Notes under the pieces: generated by a model
Told to the model about the DNA's origin: nothing
Database searches by the model: none
The model's input: only the letters and a program-made list of their open reading frames with translations
Assembly (NCBI RefSeq): GCF_013373865.1
Contig: NC_050469.1
Coordinates: 32,779,822 to 32,843,821, forward strand
Source of the DNA: Monomorium pharaonis
Taxonomy: Eukaryota; Arthropoda; Insecta; Hymenoptera; Formicidae
Reading direction: 5' to 3'
DNA: 64,000 nucleotides
Translations under genes and position numbers: made by a program
Shown: one piece after another, positions 1 to 10,460 of the stretch
Layout of the letters: each line of letters begins with the position of its first letter
Position numbering within the stretch: position 1 is the stretch's first letter

Positions 1-530
1 AACGTGATGTTTTATTAAATTTAATATAAATTCGATTAATATGTAATAAAATTATATTTAGCTAAAAATATTTTTTATGTTTAATAAACACCATATGAAA
101 TTTTATTAAGAATTCTATGAAAATGTAATGTAATTTCAACAAAAAATTATTTTACAAAAAAAATTTTTATAAAAATTGTAATGTTATATAAAATATTCAT
201 GATAACAATGTAATGTTATATAAAATATTTGTGATAACAAATTAATTACATTTTATTAAATGTAATAAAGTTTTAATAAAAATATAATATAATTAGTTAA
301 AATGACGATAAAATAATCATAAAATTCAACAAAATATTATTGAAATATTTTAAATTTTATTAAAGTTTTGTTAAAATTCTTCTACCAGAGATTATATATT
401 AAACAATTAGTAATGTTTGTCATAGCCTCAATTGCTTCTTGTCGCATTTCAAAGAATCATTCTATAAAGAATCATTAAATTTAATTTGTTATAATTTGTT
501 TTATCTATTTTATTATTATCTGTTTTGTAG
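1..530. other. AT-rich intronic/flanking DNA
   Basis: Very AT-rich sequence upstream of the first recognisable exon of the ODF3-like gene. It ends in a T-rich tract and an AG acceptor at 529-530, so at least its right part is intron. The missing 5' exons of that gene should lie to the left of the window. I see no open frame of interest. Confidence 0.5.
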
Positions 531-2045
531 CTCCAGGACCAAAATATCAACTTAAGACACTTATCGGCTATAAAAATCACTGTATTTCAAAATATCAAAA
601 TCCAGCGTATACATTCGGTCGTCATTTTGTTTTCGAAGTGGTAAAAACCCCAGGACCAAAATACGTGATCAAGGGCCACAGACTTGAGGGATTTACTTTC
701 GGACATGCCTTAAAACATCGTGGTAGAAATATATGCTCGTTTAAACTAGATTACTAGATCAATCTCTAATGAAAATAATTCTCGTAATATCTTATAATAT
801 TTTTTTAAATCTTTGTTTTATTTACAAAATTTATGAAGAATTTTATTATTTAAATTTATATAAATTTCTAAAAACATCTTAAAGAATTTTCTGTTTTAAC
901 TTATGAATTTTTTAGGATTTTTAATGGAAAGAGAAAATTATTTTTTGTAGTTTATTTATTGCTTGAAGACTAATTTTCTCCATTTACATAACTCAAAATA
1001 TTTTTTAAAAATATTTAAAAAAATCTTTTTCTATGAAATTCTTTATATTATTACATGAACTTATATATTCTTTATTTTTTATAGAATTCAAAATATTGCT
1101 GAAAGATTGCAGAAATATTATAATATTGCAACATATTATAAACTTTATACAAAAATATTTTAGGATGTTATTGTAATATTTTATTAAAAAATATTGTATA
1201 AAATGCGATGCAATAATTCAACATAAAGAGAGCGTTTTAGATACGGACGAAATAACTCGCACATAGCAGACTAAATGAATTGAATACATGATGGTTGCAA
1301 TCGTACGTAATGTTTACTTTGTTTCCACATTGTTAGGTACTACTGAGATGTTATAATTTTTTTTATGGAAGGCTGGGCCCCTTTACATCACTTATATAAC
1401 AACGTGGAAACAAACATCATAAACATTGTGTATGTTTGACTCTACTTGTGTCCCATACCTGTATCCGATTCATTCAGCTTACTGTGTTCGATTTATTCTA
1501 TGCGCATCTGAGGCTTATTTTATACGAAAATTTATATATAAAAATTTTATTACTTTTTAAATCTATAAAATATAAACAAAACTTTATATAATTAAGATCA
1601 AGTAAACAATTTTGATATAGAAACATATATATGTATAAATCTATATAATTATACACAAAATATATCCATACACGTTCATTGTTATATTAGTTTCTTTTTT
1701 TATAAAATTTCTGTTAATTATATGATCTATTTTAACGCTAAATGAGCGTCGAATGTTAAAAAAAAAGGATCGTATGAATCAGAAATTGTGGGCTTCAATA
1801 AAAAGAAAGAGTTCTATTTATAATATTTTCGCCCTAATAATAAAAATAGTTATAAATAATTGTTATCCTTGTAATAATAATAATAATCAGAAAAATAATA
1901 TTAAAATATATTTGCAAAATTTCTGAAATGTTACTACAACCCTGCAATTGGAAGTTAGCAGATCCATGGCAATCCAATATTTCTGCAAAACTGCATTGCA
2001 ATCTGCAATATTTTATGCTGTAGGGAATATTATTATGATATATTT

Positions 2046-2078
<33 letters not shown>

Positions 2079-2814
2079 AAGAATTCCATTTATATAATAA
2101 TATAAAACACATATTATTATGAATTTTATATATTATTTAATGAATAGAATTTTTTACATTAATACATAAATTCTAAAATATTTCAAGATTTTTTAAATCA
2201 GAAAAAACTGATACAATCTATGGAAGTTTAAAATAATTTTTCAAAAATCATTATAAAATAAAAAAAAATTTTTATGTCAGTGTATGAAACTTTTTTACCA
2301 ATGTTGTTAATCATTATTATAACTTTTTTCTTTTCATGCGATAGATATCGTAGTCGGACCTGGTCCAAAATATATGTTGCCGAATGTTCGTTGCGGCCCT
2401 TTCTTCTCAATTAAATGGAGGTCCGAATCGAGGAAAACTGGTGAAACGCCAGGACCTTATTACATTAAGCCTATAACTGACGCGCCAGCATTTTCCATGT
2501 ACATTTAGACTCCTTTGTTTTAAAATAATTTGTATGTGAATGATTCTATCATTTTCAGGGGACTACGCACAGCTGCGGGAAAACGTATAACTAGTGCGGG
2601 TTTTCATTATTCTTACAATTTAAACGCAGTGAAACCAAAAGCACCAATGTACACTATCGCTAGTAGGGCAGCATACCAATTTCCGAACATTTCTGACAGT
2701 CCGGGTCCGATATACGCTGTCCTGTCACCCAAACCGATTCCAGCCTTTTCGTTTGGTGTAAAACATAGCAAATGTGCTCCACCTTACATCACCAAATGCG
2801 ACGAACAATGCTAA
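531..2814 (+). CDS. ODF3/CIMAP-like STPGP-repeat protein, 3' part (3 exons)
   Basis: Exons 531-722, 2345-2498 and 2559-2814 (stop TAA 2812-2814); the 5' end is outside the window. The donor after 722 (GGTAGAAA) and the acceptor ending at 2344 join in phase (G|AT, giving KHRDIVVGPGPKY). The second junction AT|G is also in phase. The 199 visible residues carry repeated Pro-Gly-Pro-rich motifs: PGPKYQL, TPGPKYVI, GPGPKYML, TPGPYYIK and SPGPIYAV. They end in PAFSFGVKHS, matching the C-terminus of outer dense fibre protein 3 (STPGP repeat family), which in vertebrates associates with sperm tail and ciliary microtubules. If the first donor is skipped, the first exon reads on to a stop at 755-757, so a short isoform is possible. 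Two tandem paralogues cannot be fully excluded, but the phase match favours one gene. Intron 1 is 1.6 kb and AT-rich. Confidence 0.82.
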
Positions 2815-3321
2815 CAATGAAGAAAAGATTTACTTATATTTGAATTAATAGCTCGCTGGATAACTACTAGCAAAATTCTTCAATCCTTCTATTTACATCT
2901 TAGACAATATATTTTATTTAAAAGACATTAGTAACATTTTTAGAATATTCAAAGTTTAAACATCTTATACACATTTCTAGATAATCTGTACTAGTAGTAA
3001 AAAATACATATATTCTTAACTAACATGTATTATATGTTAATAATATTGATTGAATAATAAATAATATTAAATAACATTAAATAACATATAAATAACATTA
3101 AATGTTCTTTATAACTATAATGTTCTTCATAAATTAATTATAATCTTATTTATAAGATGTTCGCTGAAATGTGTTTCAAGGTAATCTTTTATTTATTTTG
3201 TTATATTTTTTATATAACATATAATTTAATTAATTTTTGATTTTTTACACACTCAGACAAATTATCATGACAATATTTTAAATTACTAATAGACATTTTA
3301 TACTTGAGACTGAGGAGGACT
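2815..3321. other. 3' flank of the ODF3-like gene, AT-rich
   Basis: Downstream of the stop codon. It holds AT-rich sequence with short repeats of the type AAATAACATTAAATAACAT around 3060-3110. No coding exon is supported. Confidence 0.4.
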
Positions 3322-3323
3322 TA

Positions 3324-3497
3324 CCCAAATAGCACAGAGAGTTCAAAAAGAACTCAATTGTATGTCACCAATTATGTCATCAATTATGAATTCTTTTTGA
3401 ATATTTTTTTATAAAAATAATTCTTTTTGCATCTTAAAAAGAATTCATAACTGGTGACATAAAATTGAATTTTTTTTAAATCTCTGTGCTATCTGGG
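3324..3497. mobile_element. MITE, TA target duplication, TIR CCCARATAGCACAGAGA
   Basis: The left end CCCAAATAGCACAGAGA and the reverse complement of the right end (CCCAGATAGCACAGAGA) differ at one base. Both sides are flanked by TA (3322-3323 and 3498-3499). Internally there is a second inverted pair around AAAAAGAATTCATAA. The length is about 174 bp. TA duplication plus inverted ends points to the Tc1/mariner superfamily. The first bases of the TIR resemble those of the 1.1-kb element at 8295-9427 (CCCAGGTAGCAAGC), so the two may be related. Confidence 0.75.
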
Positions 3498-3542
3498 TAG
3501 TTAAGTCGAAACTTATTTCATATGTTGTTCTTTTCACTTAAG

Positions 3543-3824
3543 TTAGTGAGCGAGGAGTGAGCGAAGAGTGAGCCAGTGAGTGAGCGAGGAGTGAGCGAGG
3601 AGTGAACCACTGAGAGAGCGAGGAGTGAGCCAGTGAGTGAGCGAGGAGTGAGCGAGGAGTGAGCGAGGATTGAGCGAGGATTGAGCAAGGAGTGAGCGAA
3701 AACTGAGCGAGGAGTGAGCGAGGAGTGAGCGAGAAGTGAGCCAGTGAGTGAGCGAGGAGTGAGCGAGGAGTGAGTGAGCGAGGAGTGAGCCAGTGAGTGA
3801 GTGAGTGTGTGAATAAGTGAGTGA
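3543..3824. repeat. GA-rich minisatellite, 11-bp unit GTGAGCGAGGA
   Basis: About 280 bp of tandem GTGAGCGAGGA units with interspersed variants (GTGAGCCAGTGA, GTGAGCGAAAA). All purine-rich strand bases lie on +, and the array decays into GTGA repeats at its right edge. There are no stop-free coding signs linked to a gene. Confidence 0.9.
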
Positions 3825-4079
3825 AAAAGGGAGAAAATAGCAGTTTTTAAATTAATTAATTTTGTCTATCTGAGATGCCAGTTACACCAAATCCACGTGC
3901 GCAAACGTACACGCATATATACGTATGTTTTGTAACAAAAAATTATTTTTTTATTAATTTAATCATCAGAACTATTGATAGGACGTCTCTAAACGATAGA
4001 ACTCTATAGATTTAGTCTTCTCTGTGGTCGTATATTCGAAATATGGTGAGATGCTATTATGTGATTTTTGAAGTTAGCA

Positions 4080-4705
4080 TCTCATTTATAAAAATTTAAT
4101 TAAAATAGATAATTCAACGGAACTATTGTTGAAACTTATCAAGAACTGTAGAACTATGCTGGATGCAAGTAATTCTGCAGTATTTTTTGAGATGCTAAAC
4201 TTTGAGATGCTAACTTTACACACGTTTAATCGGCATCGTGGAAAAGCGACAACAATACTTCGAGAGATGCGAGTATCGATGCCATGCCCTTTTTTAGAAA
4301 GGATAATTATTATTGCAATTGTTATTTTTAAAAAATAAAAAACTAAATAGCGCGCGCGTAGCGTTGTTCTAGTATTATCTAAAAAAAGGCATGTAAAGTC
4401 GATTGCTCGCATTTCTCAAAGTTTATTGTCGCTTTTCCGCGATCTAAAAAAAGACATGTAAAGTCGATTGCTCACATTTCTCGAAGTTTATTGTTGTCGC
4501 TTTTCCGCGATGCCGATTGGTTCTCTCGCTGCGCTTACTTCGTGTTGCAAGAGTAGCTGTTATTACGACTGAATTTTGACAGCTGTTAAATTTGTATAGA
4601 TATTATATCTATACAATTATAGTTGTGATTTATTTTTAAAAAGTAAAAAGTATAAAGTAAAGTAGCGCGCGCGAAACGCGCGTCTGTGGTGTCTAGTCAC
4701 TTAAA
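4080..4705. repeat. Foldback-type dispersed repeat with internal duplication
   Basis: Sequence at 4230-4310 (around CATCGTGGAAAAGCGACAAC) is the reverse complement of sequence at about 4380-4515. The right arm contains a roughly 65-bp direct duplication (GCATGTAAAGTCGATTGCTC at about 4388, a variant at about 4453). The right part, about 4490-4700 (GATTGGTTCTCTCGCTGCGC through TTTTTAAAAAGTAAAAAGTA to a GCGCGCG hairpin and GTCTAGT), has a diverged second copy at 29090-29330 inside a UBA5 intron. This is therefore a dispersed family, class unknown. Confidence 0.6.
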
Positions 4706-5207
4706 AAAAAAAACGAATATCGAGCATATATCAGTCTATCACTGTGAAACAAAAAGATACTTAAGCAAGTTTCATTACCAAAATATTTTACGTGTAATAT
4801 GCATGACCATAGATATTATAGCAATAAGTAAACGCCAAATAATCTATTTTATATTTTATACATTGTCTGATAAGTGAACTTTGTTTTCTTTATTTCATAT
4901 AAAGCTTCGTTGTAACTTTATATTTTAGTTATCCTAATTATCACAATAAGCGAAATTAGTTAATACAATTAAATATTTGTAACAACGATTAATTATATAT
5001 CGAAGCAGATATTTCGAGATTCTTGTAAAAAATTATATTAACAAAATATTATTAATAATTAAAAGATTGAGCTGCGTGCAAATGAGCTGTTAAATTTCGA
5101 ATTATTTAATAATTCACTAAATTTTCCAAATATTCTTTTTGTATTTCAAGTTATCGCTGTATATTCACAGCAGTACTCAAAAATGCTTTGAAAATAGTTC
5201 TTCATAG
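4706..5207. other. AT-rich spacer, no gene seen
   Basis: Short stop-rich frames only; no splice-consistent exon or repeat structure recognised. Confidence 0.4.
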
Positions 5208-5505
5208 AATATGTTCTCCGAATCGCTAGGACACGCTATGAAAAATGCTAGAAACATCGCAGAAGTCTTTACTCTGCATACTCAGACGCACTTGAAATAA
5301 ATTTTTTCGTGTTTATTGTCCATATAACAATCTCCAACCAATATGGAAGTGGCACAGAACCGCAGAAAATTAATATTTCGAATATATGTCGCAAATCGCT
5401 GGACGGGTTACGAAAAATGCTAGAAAAATCGCAGAAATCTTTACTCTGCTCAGACGTACTTGAAATAAATTTTTTCGTAATGTTTATTTTTTCTATAACT
5501 GATTT
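5208..5505. repeat. Direct duplication, two diverged ~120-bp copies
   Basis: Copy 1 (about 5208-5310) and copy 2 (about 5380-5490) share CGAATCGCTRGGAC-like starts, then AAAAATGCTAGAAA, ATCGCAGAA, TCTTTACTCTGC and CTTGAAATAAATTTTTTCGT. The spacing is about 170 bp. Origin unknown. Confidence 0.6.
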
Positions 5506-5818
5506 GTAGAGTTTTTATTAATTTAAATTCAAAACTTTTTGCGCCCGGACCCTGCAGAGGCTCGCCCCTGAATGCGGCTGGTTTCTGTGCGGCTAGTTTG
5601 ACTGTCGTATTATACATGTATAATCTTTTTTTTCAGAATTAATAGTTACAAAATTTTTTTAGTTATAATTTGCCGAAAAATTGGTTAGTGTTATTATATA
5701 TTTAACAATAGTTACTGCATATTTAATACTGTAACTACTTATATAAATTTTATTTACGGTTAGAGTCAATTAAATATAGTATTGGAATTTGGAAACAATT
5801 ATTAATATTTTATTAATT

Positions 5819-5821
<3 letters not shown>

Positions 5822-5863
<42 letters not shown>
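5822..5863. repeat. (TA)n microsatellite
   Basis: Uninterrupted TA dinucleotide run of about 42 bp. Confidence 0.9.
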
Positions 5864-5866
<3 letters not shown>

Positions 5867-6507
5867 ATTTAATGATATGTTTGATAAATGTTGTTAAATT
5901 ACTTAATTTAATTTTATAAGGTACTTACAATTAATATATACATTCAGTCTCCCTCAAAAATCGGTACACTTAAAATGTGAAAAATTTACGCCATATTCAA
6001 ATCTTTGTATCTTCGCGAAAAATGGTCATAGAAATACAAACCAAAAAGCATTTGAAAGTTCAAACTTTCTAGTTTCTAAATCTTTTGATTAAAAACTTTG
6101 AGTTTTACAATATGACCACTTTTTCTTAAAATAGAGCATAAAAAAATGTTTAAAAATTTGCATCAAATTTAAGCGTATCCATGAGCTAAAATAAATTTTT
6201 TTTATTTAATCTGAAAATTTTTATAAATTGGATTCTTCTTTTTAACTTGCTTTTTTTAAATTTTTCCTACGATCATTTTTAACCGAGTTATGAACGGTCA
6301 AAGAAAAAACGTCATTTTATTTTACGTTTAATTTGAACATAGAGCGTTCGCTCACATGGTGCGAATCTTCGCGCTTGACAAACGGTTTTTTTAGCAAGGT
6401 AGACAGTCGAGCATACGCAGTGGATAACTGTGGAGTGGTAAATTATTTTTTATATTTTAATAATTTTTTTATTTAAAACTTTTTTATCATATAATAAATC
6501 ACTAACA
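5864..6507. other. Unassigned AT-rich DNA, possible transposon end
   Basis: Contains CAGTCTCCCTCAAAAATCGG at about 5946, which looks like a transposon terminus, but no matching inverted end was found nearby. There is also a short GC-richer patch at 6340-6440. No gene called. Confidence 0.25.
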
Positions 6508-6704
6508 TCACTCGAAAGCATCATTTTCTCTTTCATTATCAGTATCACTGTCAATGTTGTCATCATCTTCTGTGATAGCTAATGATTTTAGTTTTATTAA
6601 TAAATCTCTTTTTTTCAAATTTATTTCATCAGTTTCGTCTTTACTGCTAGTTTTATCTATATCAGTATCTAAATCAGAAATATAACGTTTGCTATTACTT
6701 TTTG
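6508..6704 (-). CDS. Candidate acidic 3'-terminal exon, gene unknown
   Basis: On the minus strand an AG acceptor (TTTTTAG, just above 6704) opens a frame of 65 codons that ends in TGA at 6508-6510. The peptide is strongly acidic and Ser/Thr-rich (starts KSNSKRYISDLDTD, ends DSDTDNERENDAFE) with a short KKRDLLIKLK helix in the middle. Composition is protein-like and unlike the surrounding AT noise. It could be the last exon of a host gene or the tail of a degraded transposase. I found no upstream exon to join to it, so identity and even expression are open. Confidence 0.35.
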
Positions 6705-7125
6705 CTAAAAATAAAATTCGACAGACTTATTATATATAAAAACATACATTTTTATCTCTATTATGTATACTGCCCATCAAAGAATGATTCAAAGAAAACA
6801 TGTATCAATGAACTCTGACTTATTAATCTGATTTACCCGCAGGGTCGATAAAGTCGGTAATAATAAACATGTGCACTTTGGAAAGGTGCATATTGAAGCT
6901 TCAATATTTTAAAAATTTGAGTTCAATACAAAACAATTACAATATGTATACAATAGTAACATGAGAAGGATACTGGACCAACTATTAAATTGATCAAAAT
7001 GCTTTTTAAATAGTTTTCTTCAGAAATATTAAATACCAGTTTTTTTCAAAATTAAACTTTTTTCAACAACTACATTTTTTAACGAAGGAACACTCACAAG
7101 GGAACGGTCCCTCACTGATCTTAAG
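6705..7125. other. Spacer, nothing clear
   Basis: AT-rich. A faint match to the following array (AGGATACTGGACCAACTATT near 6967) suggests an older, more decayed unit. No exon seen. Confidence 0.3.
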
Positions 7126-7480
7126 AGGATGCTGGACTGCCTTTCAAACTTGATCGAGGTCGATAATGTAGAGTCATTCGTGCACATCATTAATGAGATT
7201 TTGTATATATTTCTTTTATAGATTTGAAAATTCTTTTCTAGAATTAAAGTACACATATTAATATCAATTTGTGAATTGGATTTTATATCGAAAAAAAAAA
7301 TTTTTTTATATTACTCTACTTATCGACTTCTTCCGAATCCGCACTCACATGAAATTTTCATAGACATTTTTCTCTTATACCAAAAGCTTCTTAGCTGTTC
7401 TAAAGGCACATTATTATTCTTTCCTATAGTGACAACCCTGCATAACAGTTATTTTATACGTAAAGAGTCTTTAACACTTA

Positions 7481-7731
7481 GGGCGGGTTTATCAATGCTC
7501 AGCTAAGTTAAATTTGACTAATAGTTAAATACTAACTGTAAGCTATGTGTTTATCAAAGCGGAATAACTAACAGTTACGCATAAACTGTTGGTTAAAGTG
7601 TTTGTAACAAACACTTTAACCAACAGTTTATGCGTAACTGTTAGTTATTCCGCTTTGATAAACACATAGCTTACAGTTAGTATTTAACTATTAGTCAAAT
7701 TTAACTTAGCTGAGCATTGATAAACCCGCCC
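7481..7731. mobile_element. PIF/Harbinger-type MITE, near-perfect palindrome
   Basis: A 251-bp inverted repeat centred at 7606 with essentially no loop. Its ends are GGGCGGGTTTATCAATGCTC and the exact complement on the right. TTA flanks both sides (7478-7480 and 7732-7734), the 3-bp target duplication typical of PIF/Harbinger elements. The arms are almost identical, so the insertion or a gene-conversion event is recent. Confidence 0.85.
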
Positions 7732-8294
7732 TTAGTGTTGTGGCTGAAAGATGACTGCACAAAAGTATAATTTTTTAATTTTTTCTTGTTTTTTAAAGAA
7801 AATTGTATCTAGCAGGATTTGTTATTGTCTATACTTTAATTTTGGAGAAGGATTCACAATTCTATGAAATCAATTAAAAGCCAAGTGAAAAAGAAAATAA
7901 TTAGCGTTCAATCGGTAAATCAGACGACTCCAGCATCCCCTTAAGAGGATGCTAAACTGCCCATCAAACTTGATTGAGGTCGATAATGCAAAGTCATTAT
8001 TTATCCTTGTTCATGAAAAAATTTGCTTTAAAATACGAGTTATATAGCTTATACTTACAAATAAATGGTGTCTCGCAGTTTAGAATAAAAGGAATAAGAC
8101 TATATTTGTCAAATTACGTTTACAAGCCGTAAAAAAACATATTTATGTGATCAAAAATTTTATTCATTTAAGCGCTTCTATTTTTAAAATATCTTTTTTG
8201 TACGGCTTGTAATCGTAATTTGACAATTATAATCTTATTCCTCAATTTATTCCAAACCCGGGAACACCATTCATTTGTACGTATAAACTACATA

Positions 8295-9427
8295 CCCAGG
8301 TAGCAAGCCCACGTCATTTTGACGTCCCAAAATGGTCATATCTGGTCATATGTCGTCAAAATGACCATTTTTTTACATGACCTAAAATTGACGTCATGAT
8401 GACGTCATTTTGAAGTCATATTTCAGTCATGATCTGACGATTATTTTCCCAGACAGCACGCATCCAAAATCGGAACATAAAGACGTCATTAAGACGTATT
8501 TTAGACACGGTCTAAAGCAGTGTCTATACAATGAGATTTAAGGCGTAAGGCATAAGCATATTATATAAGCATATTATATTCAACTTTAAGAGAACTTTTT
8601 TAAGAAAACATTTAGATATCTTGGAAATAATTTCAAAAGAGTCAAATTAAACATTTGAACGCTTCAAAGTCTTAATGCTAAATAGATCGCAATTCCCATC
8701 AAATTATAAAGGTTATGGAAAAAGTTAAATTTAACAATGATATTAATAAGTAAATAAGTTAATGCTATTTATTTTTAATGTTTTGCAAAATTTAATTGCT
8801 TTTATAAAAAATAATATAATTGCGACAGTTTATAATATATAGGTATATGTAGACAATAACAATTAAGTACCCATATCGATGATTCAAACTGGCGTAGCAG
8901 ATAGAGTACAAGGTTTGTAATCCTAAGGTCCCGGGTTCAAAACCTACCAGCGGCCAGTAAGAATAAAATAATATAATTTAAATTTAATTAATTAATAAAA
9001 ATTTGTCCCAAATTTAGTACGTACTGTTGATAAGAATAATAAAAAAAAATGAAATTTTTATTTTATTTTTTAATCTCTAGTTGCATTTTAAAGATATCCG
9101 ATTTAAGAAATCTTTTAGATATTAGTTTCATGATATCTTCTGTTCTCAAAAAACGACGCATTGGTTAACATTCTGACATTATATGTTATCTTTTAGAAGT
9201 CTCTTTATGTTATCATTTTCAGAAACAGGATATCTTTTAGAGATCTTTTTGACAACATATTGTTCACGTCATTCTATGACGTCATAATACGGTACATTTC
9301 ATGACGTCATGAATTTGTGACATTCGACCGTCATTTTAACGTCATAAGGGCGTCATTTCGTGACGTCAAGAATAGTCAGTAAATGACCATTTTGGGACGT
9401 CAAAATGACGTGAGCTTGCTACCTGGG
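8295..9427. mobile_element. 1.13-kb non-autonomous TA-flanked element with TGACGTCA-rich ends
   Basis: Terminal inverted repeats of about 45 bp start CCCAGGTAGCAAGC, with TA at both flanks (8293-8294 and 9428-9429). The interrupted host repeat can be compared with its intact copy at 9961-10020 (TACGTATAAGCTATATAATT), which shows exactly one TA at the insertion point. Subterminal zones are crowded with TGACGTCA-type palindromes. The interior is AT-rich and non-coding and contains the tRNA-like segment at 8888-8958. Probably a Tc1/mariner-superfamily passenger. Confidence 0.85.
8888..8958 (+). tRNA. tRNA-Thr(TGT)-like sequence, probable SINE head
   Basis: A 71-nt stretch with a 6-bp acceptor-like pairing (ACTGGC/GCCAGT), a degenerate A-box (TAGCAGATAGAG), an anticodon-type loop TTTGTAA and a perfect RNA polymerase III B-box (GGTTCAAAACC). 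The D-arm is shortened and pairs poorly, so it is unlikely to be a working tRNA. Position inside a transposon and the A-rich continuation (GTAAGAATAAAATAATA) favour a tRNA-derived SINE or a tRNA pseudogene. Confidence 0.55.
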
Positions 9428-9649
9428 TAACTTGTATTTTGAAGCAAATATTTTTATGAACAAATAAAATTTAAAAAATTTTTTGCATTTTGGTCTTTAT
9501 CTAATCGTCCCTCGGTTTATTTGTGTACGTACTTTAAAAGTGTAAAAGGATTATCAATTCTGTAAATTCAATTCGAAATTAAGTGATAAATACAGAATGT
9601 CGGTAAAACACACGGCTTTAGCATCCTCTTAAGAAGATGCTAAACTGCC

Positions 9650-10074
9650 CGTCAAACTTGATTGAGGTCGATAACGTAGAGTCGTTCGTTTATTCTTGTT
9701 CATAAAAATATTTGATTTGAAATACAAATTATATAGCTTATACGTACAAATGAATGACATACGTCAGTTCAAAATAGATTGAAGAATAAGACTATTCGTC
9801 AAATTAGAAGCCATAAAAAAGTTATTTGTGTAATCAAATTTTATTTATCTGAACGCTTTCACTACAGATTTTTGAAAATTTGATCATACAAAAAACTTTT
9901 TTTTACGGCTTTTAATCATAATTTGACGAATATAGTCTTATTCTTCAATTTATTCTGAAGTGAGGAATGCCATTTATTTATACGTATAAGCTATATAATT
10001 TGTATTTTGAAGCAAATATTTTTATAAACAAGGCTAAACGAATGACTACATTATCGACCTCGATCAAATTTGAC
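9650..10074. mobile_element. Foldback unit, ~200-bp inverted arms
   Basis: The left arm (GTCAAACTTGATTGAGGTCG, then CTTGTTCATAAAAATATTTG, then TAGCTTATACGTACAAATGA) recurs inverted on the right (to CTCGATCAAATTTGAC). A second copy forms the host of the 8295-9427 insertion. Class unknown. Confidence 0.7.
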
Positions 10075-10084
10075 CGGCTAAGCG

Positions 10085-10460
10085 TAGAGTAAAAAGTAAC
10101 AGTAGGCGTAAGAGCGTAAGCGAAATAATGCAAGGTTTACAATGTCAGCAGAAGTAATGGAGTAAGAAGTAAGAGTAACAATTGACCAATTAAAAACTGG
10201 TAGTAAATGAAATGGGCAAATCTCATTTCATACTTCTTACTTCTTACTCCTACTCCATTACTTCTGCTAACATTGTAAACCTTGCATGAATTAATTTTAT
10301 TTCCTACTCCATTTTTTACGCTTACGCTCGGCCAATTGGAGCGCAGAAATAGCTGTAAACAATGCCATTAGTTTCATAAAATCGTAGAAAAGTATATGGC
10401 AAATCGTTATTTCTTACTCTACGCTTACTCCATGTATTGCAGCCTACGCTATACACTTAA
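10085..10460. repeat. Dispersed repeat with nested palindrome (10129-10286)
   Basis: The outer sequence (GTAACAGTAGGCGTAAGAGC to CTTACTCCATGTATTGCAG) is shared with an uninterrupted copy at about 35565-35795. The 35-kb copy reads straight through GCGAAATAAATTAATTTTA, whereas here a 158-bp palindrome (TGCAAGGTTTACAATGTCAG on both arms) is inserted. The outer element itself has partial inverted ends (GTAACAGTAAGCGTAAG / CTTACTC). Confidence 0.7.

Noticed and set aside
3543..3824. CRISPR-like array
   Set aside because: Units are 11 bp, contiguous and without unique spacers. It is a minisatellite in a eukaryotic genome.
8888..8958. Functional tRNA-Thr gene
   Set aside because: The D-arm is shortened, the A-box is degenerate and the copy lies inside a transposon. 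A pseudogene or SINE head is more likely.
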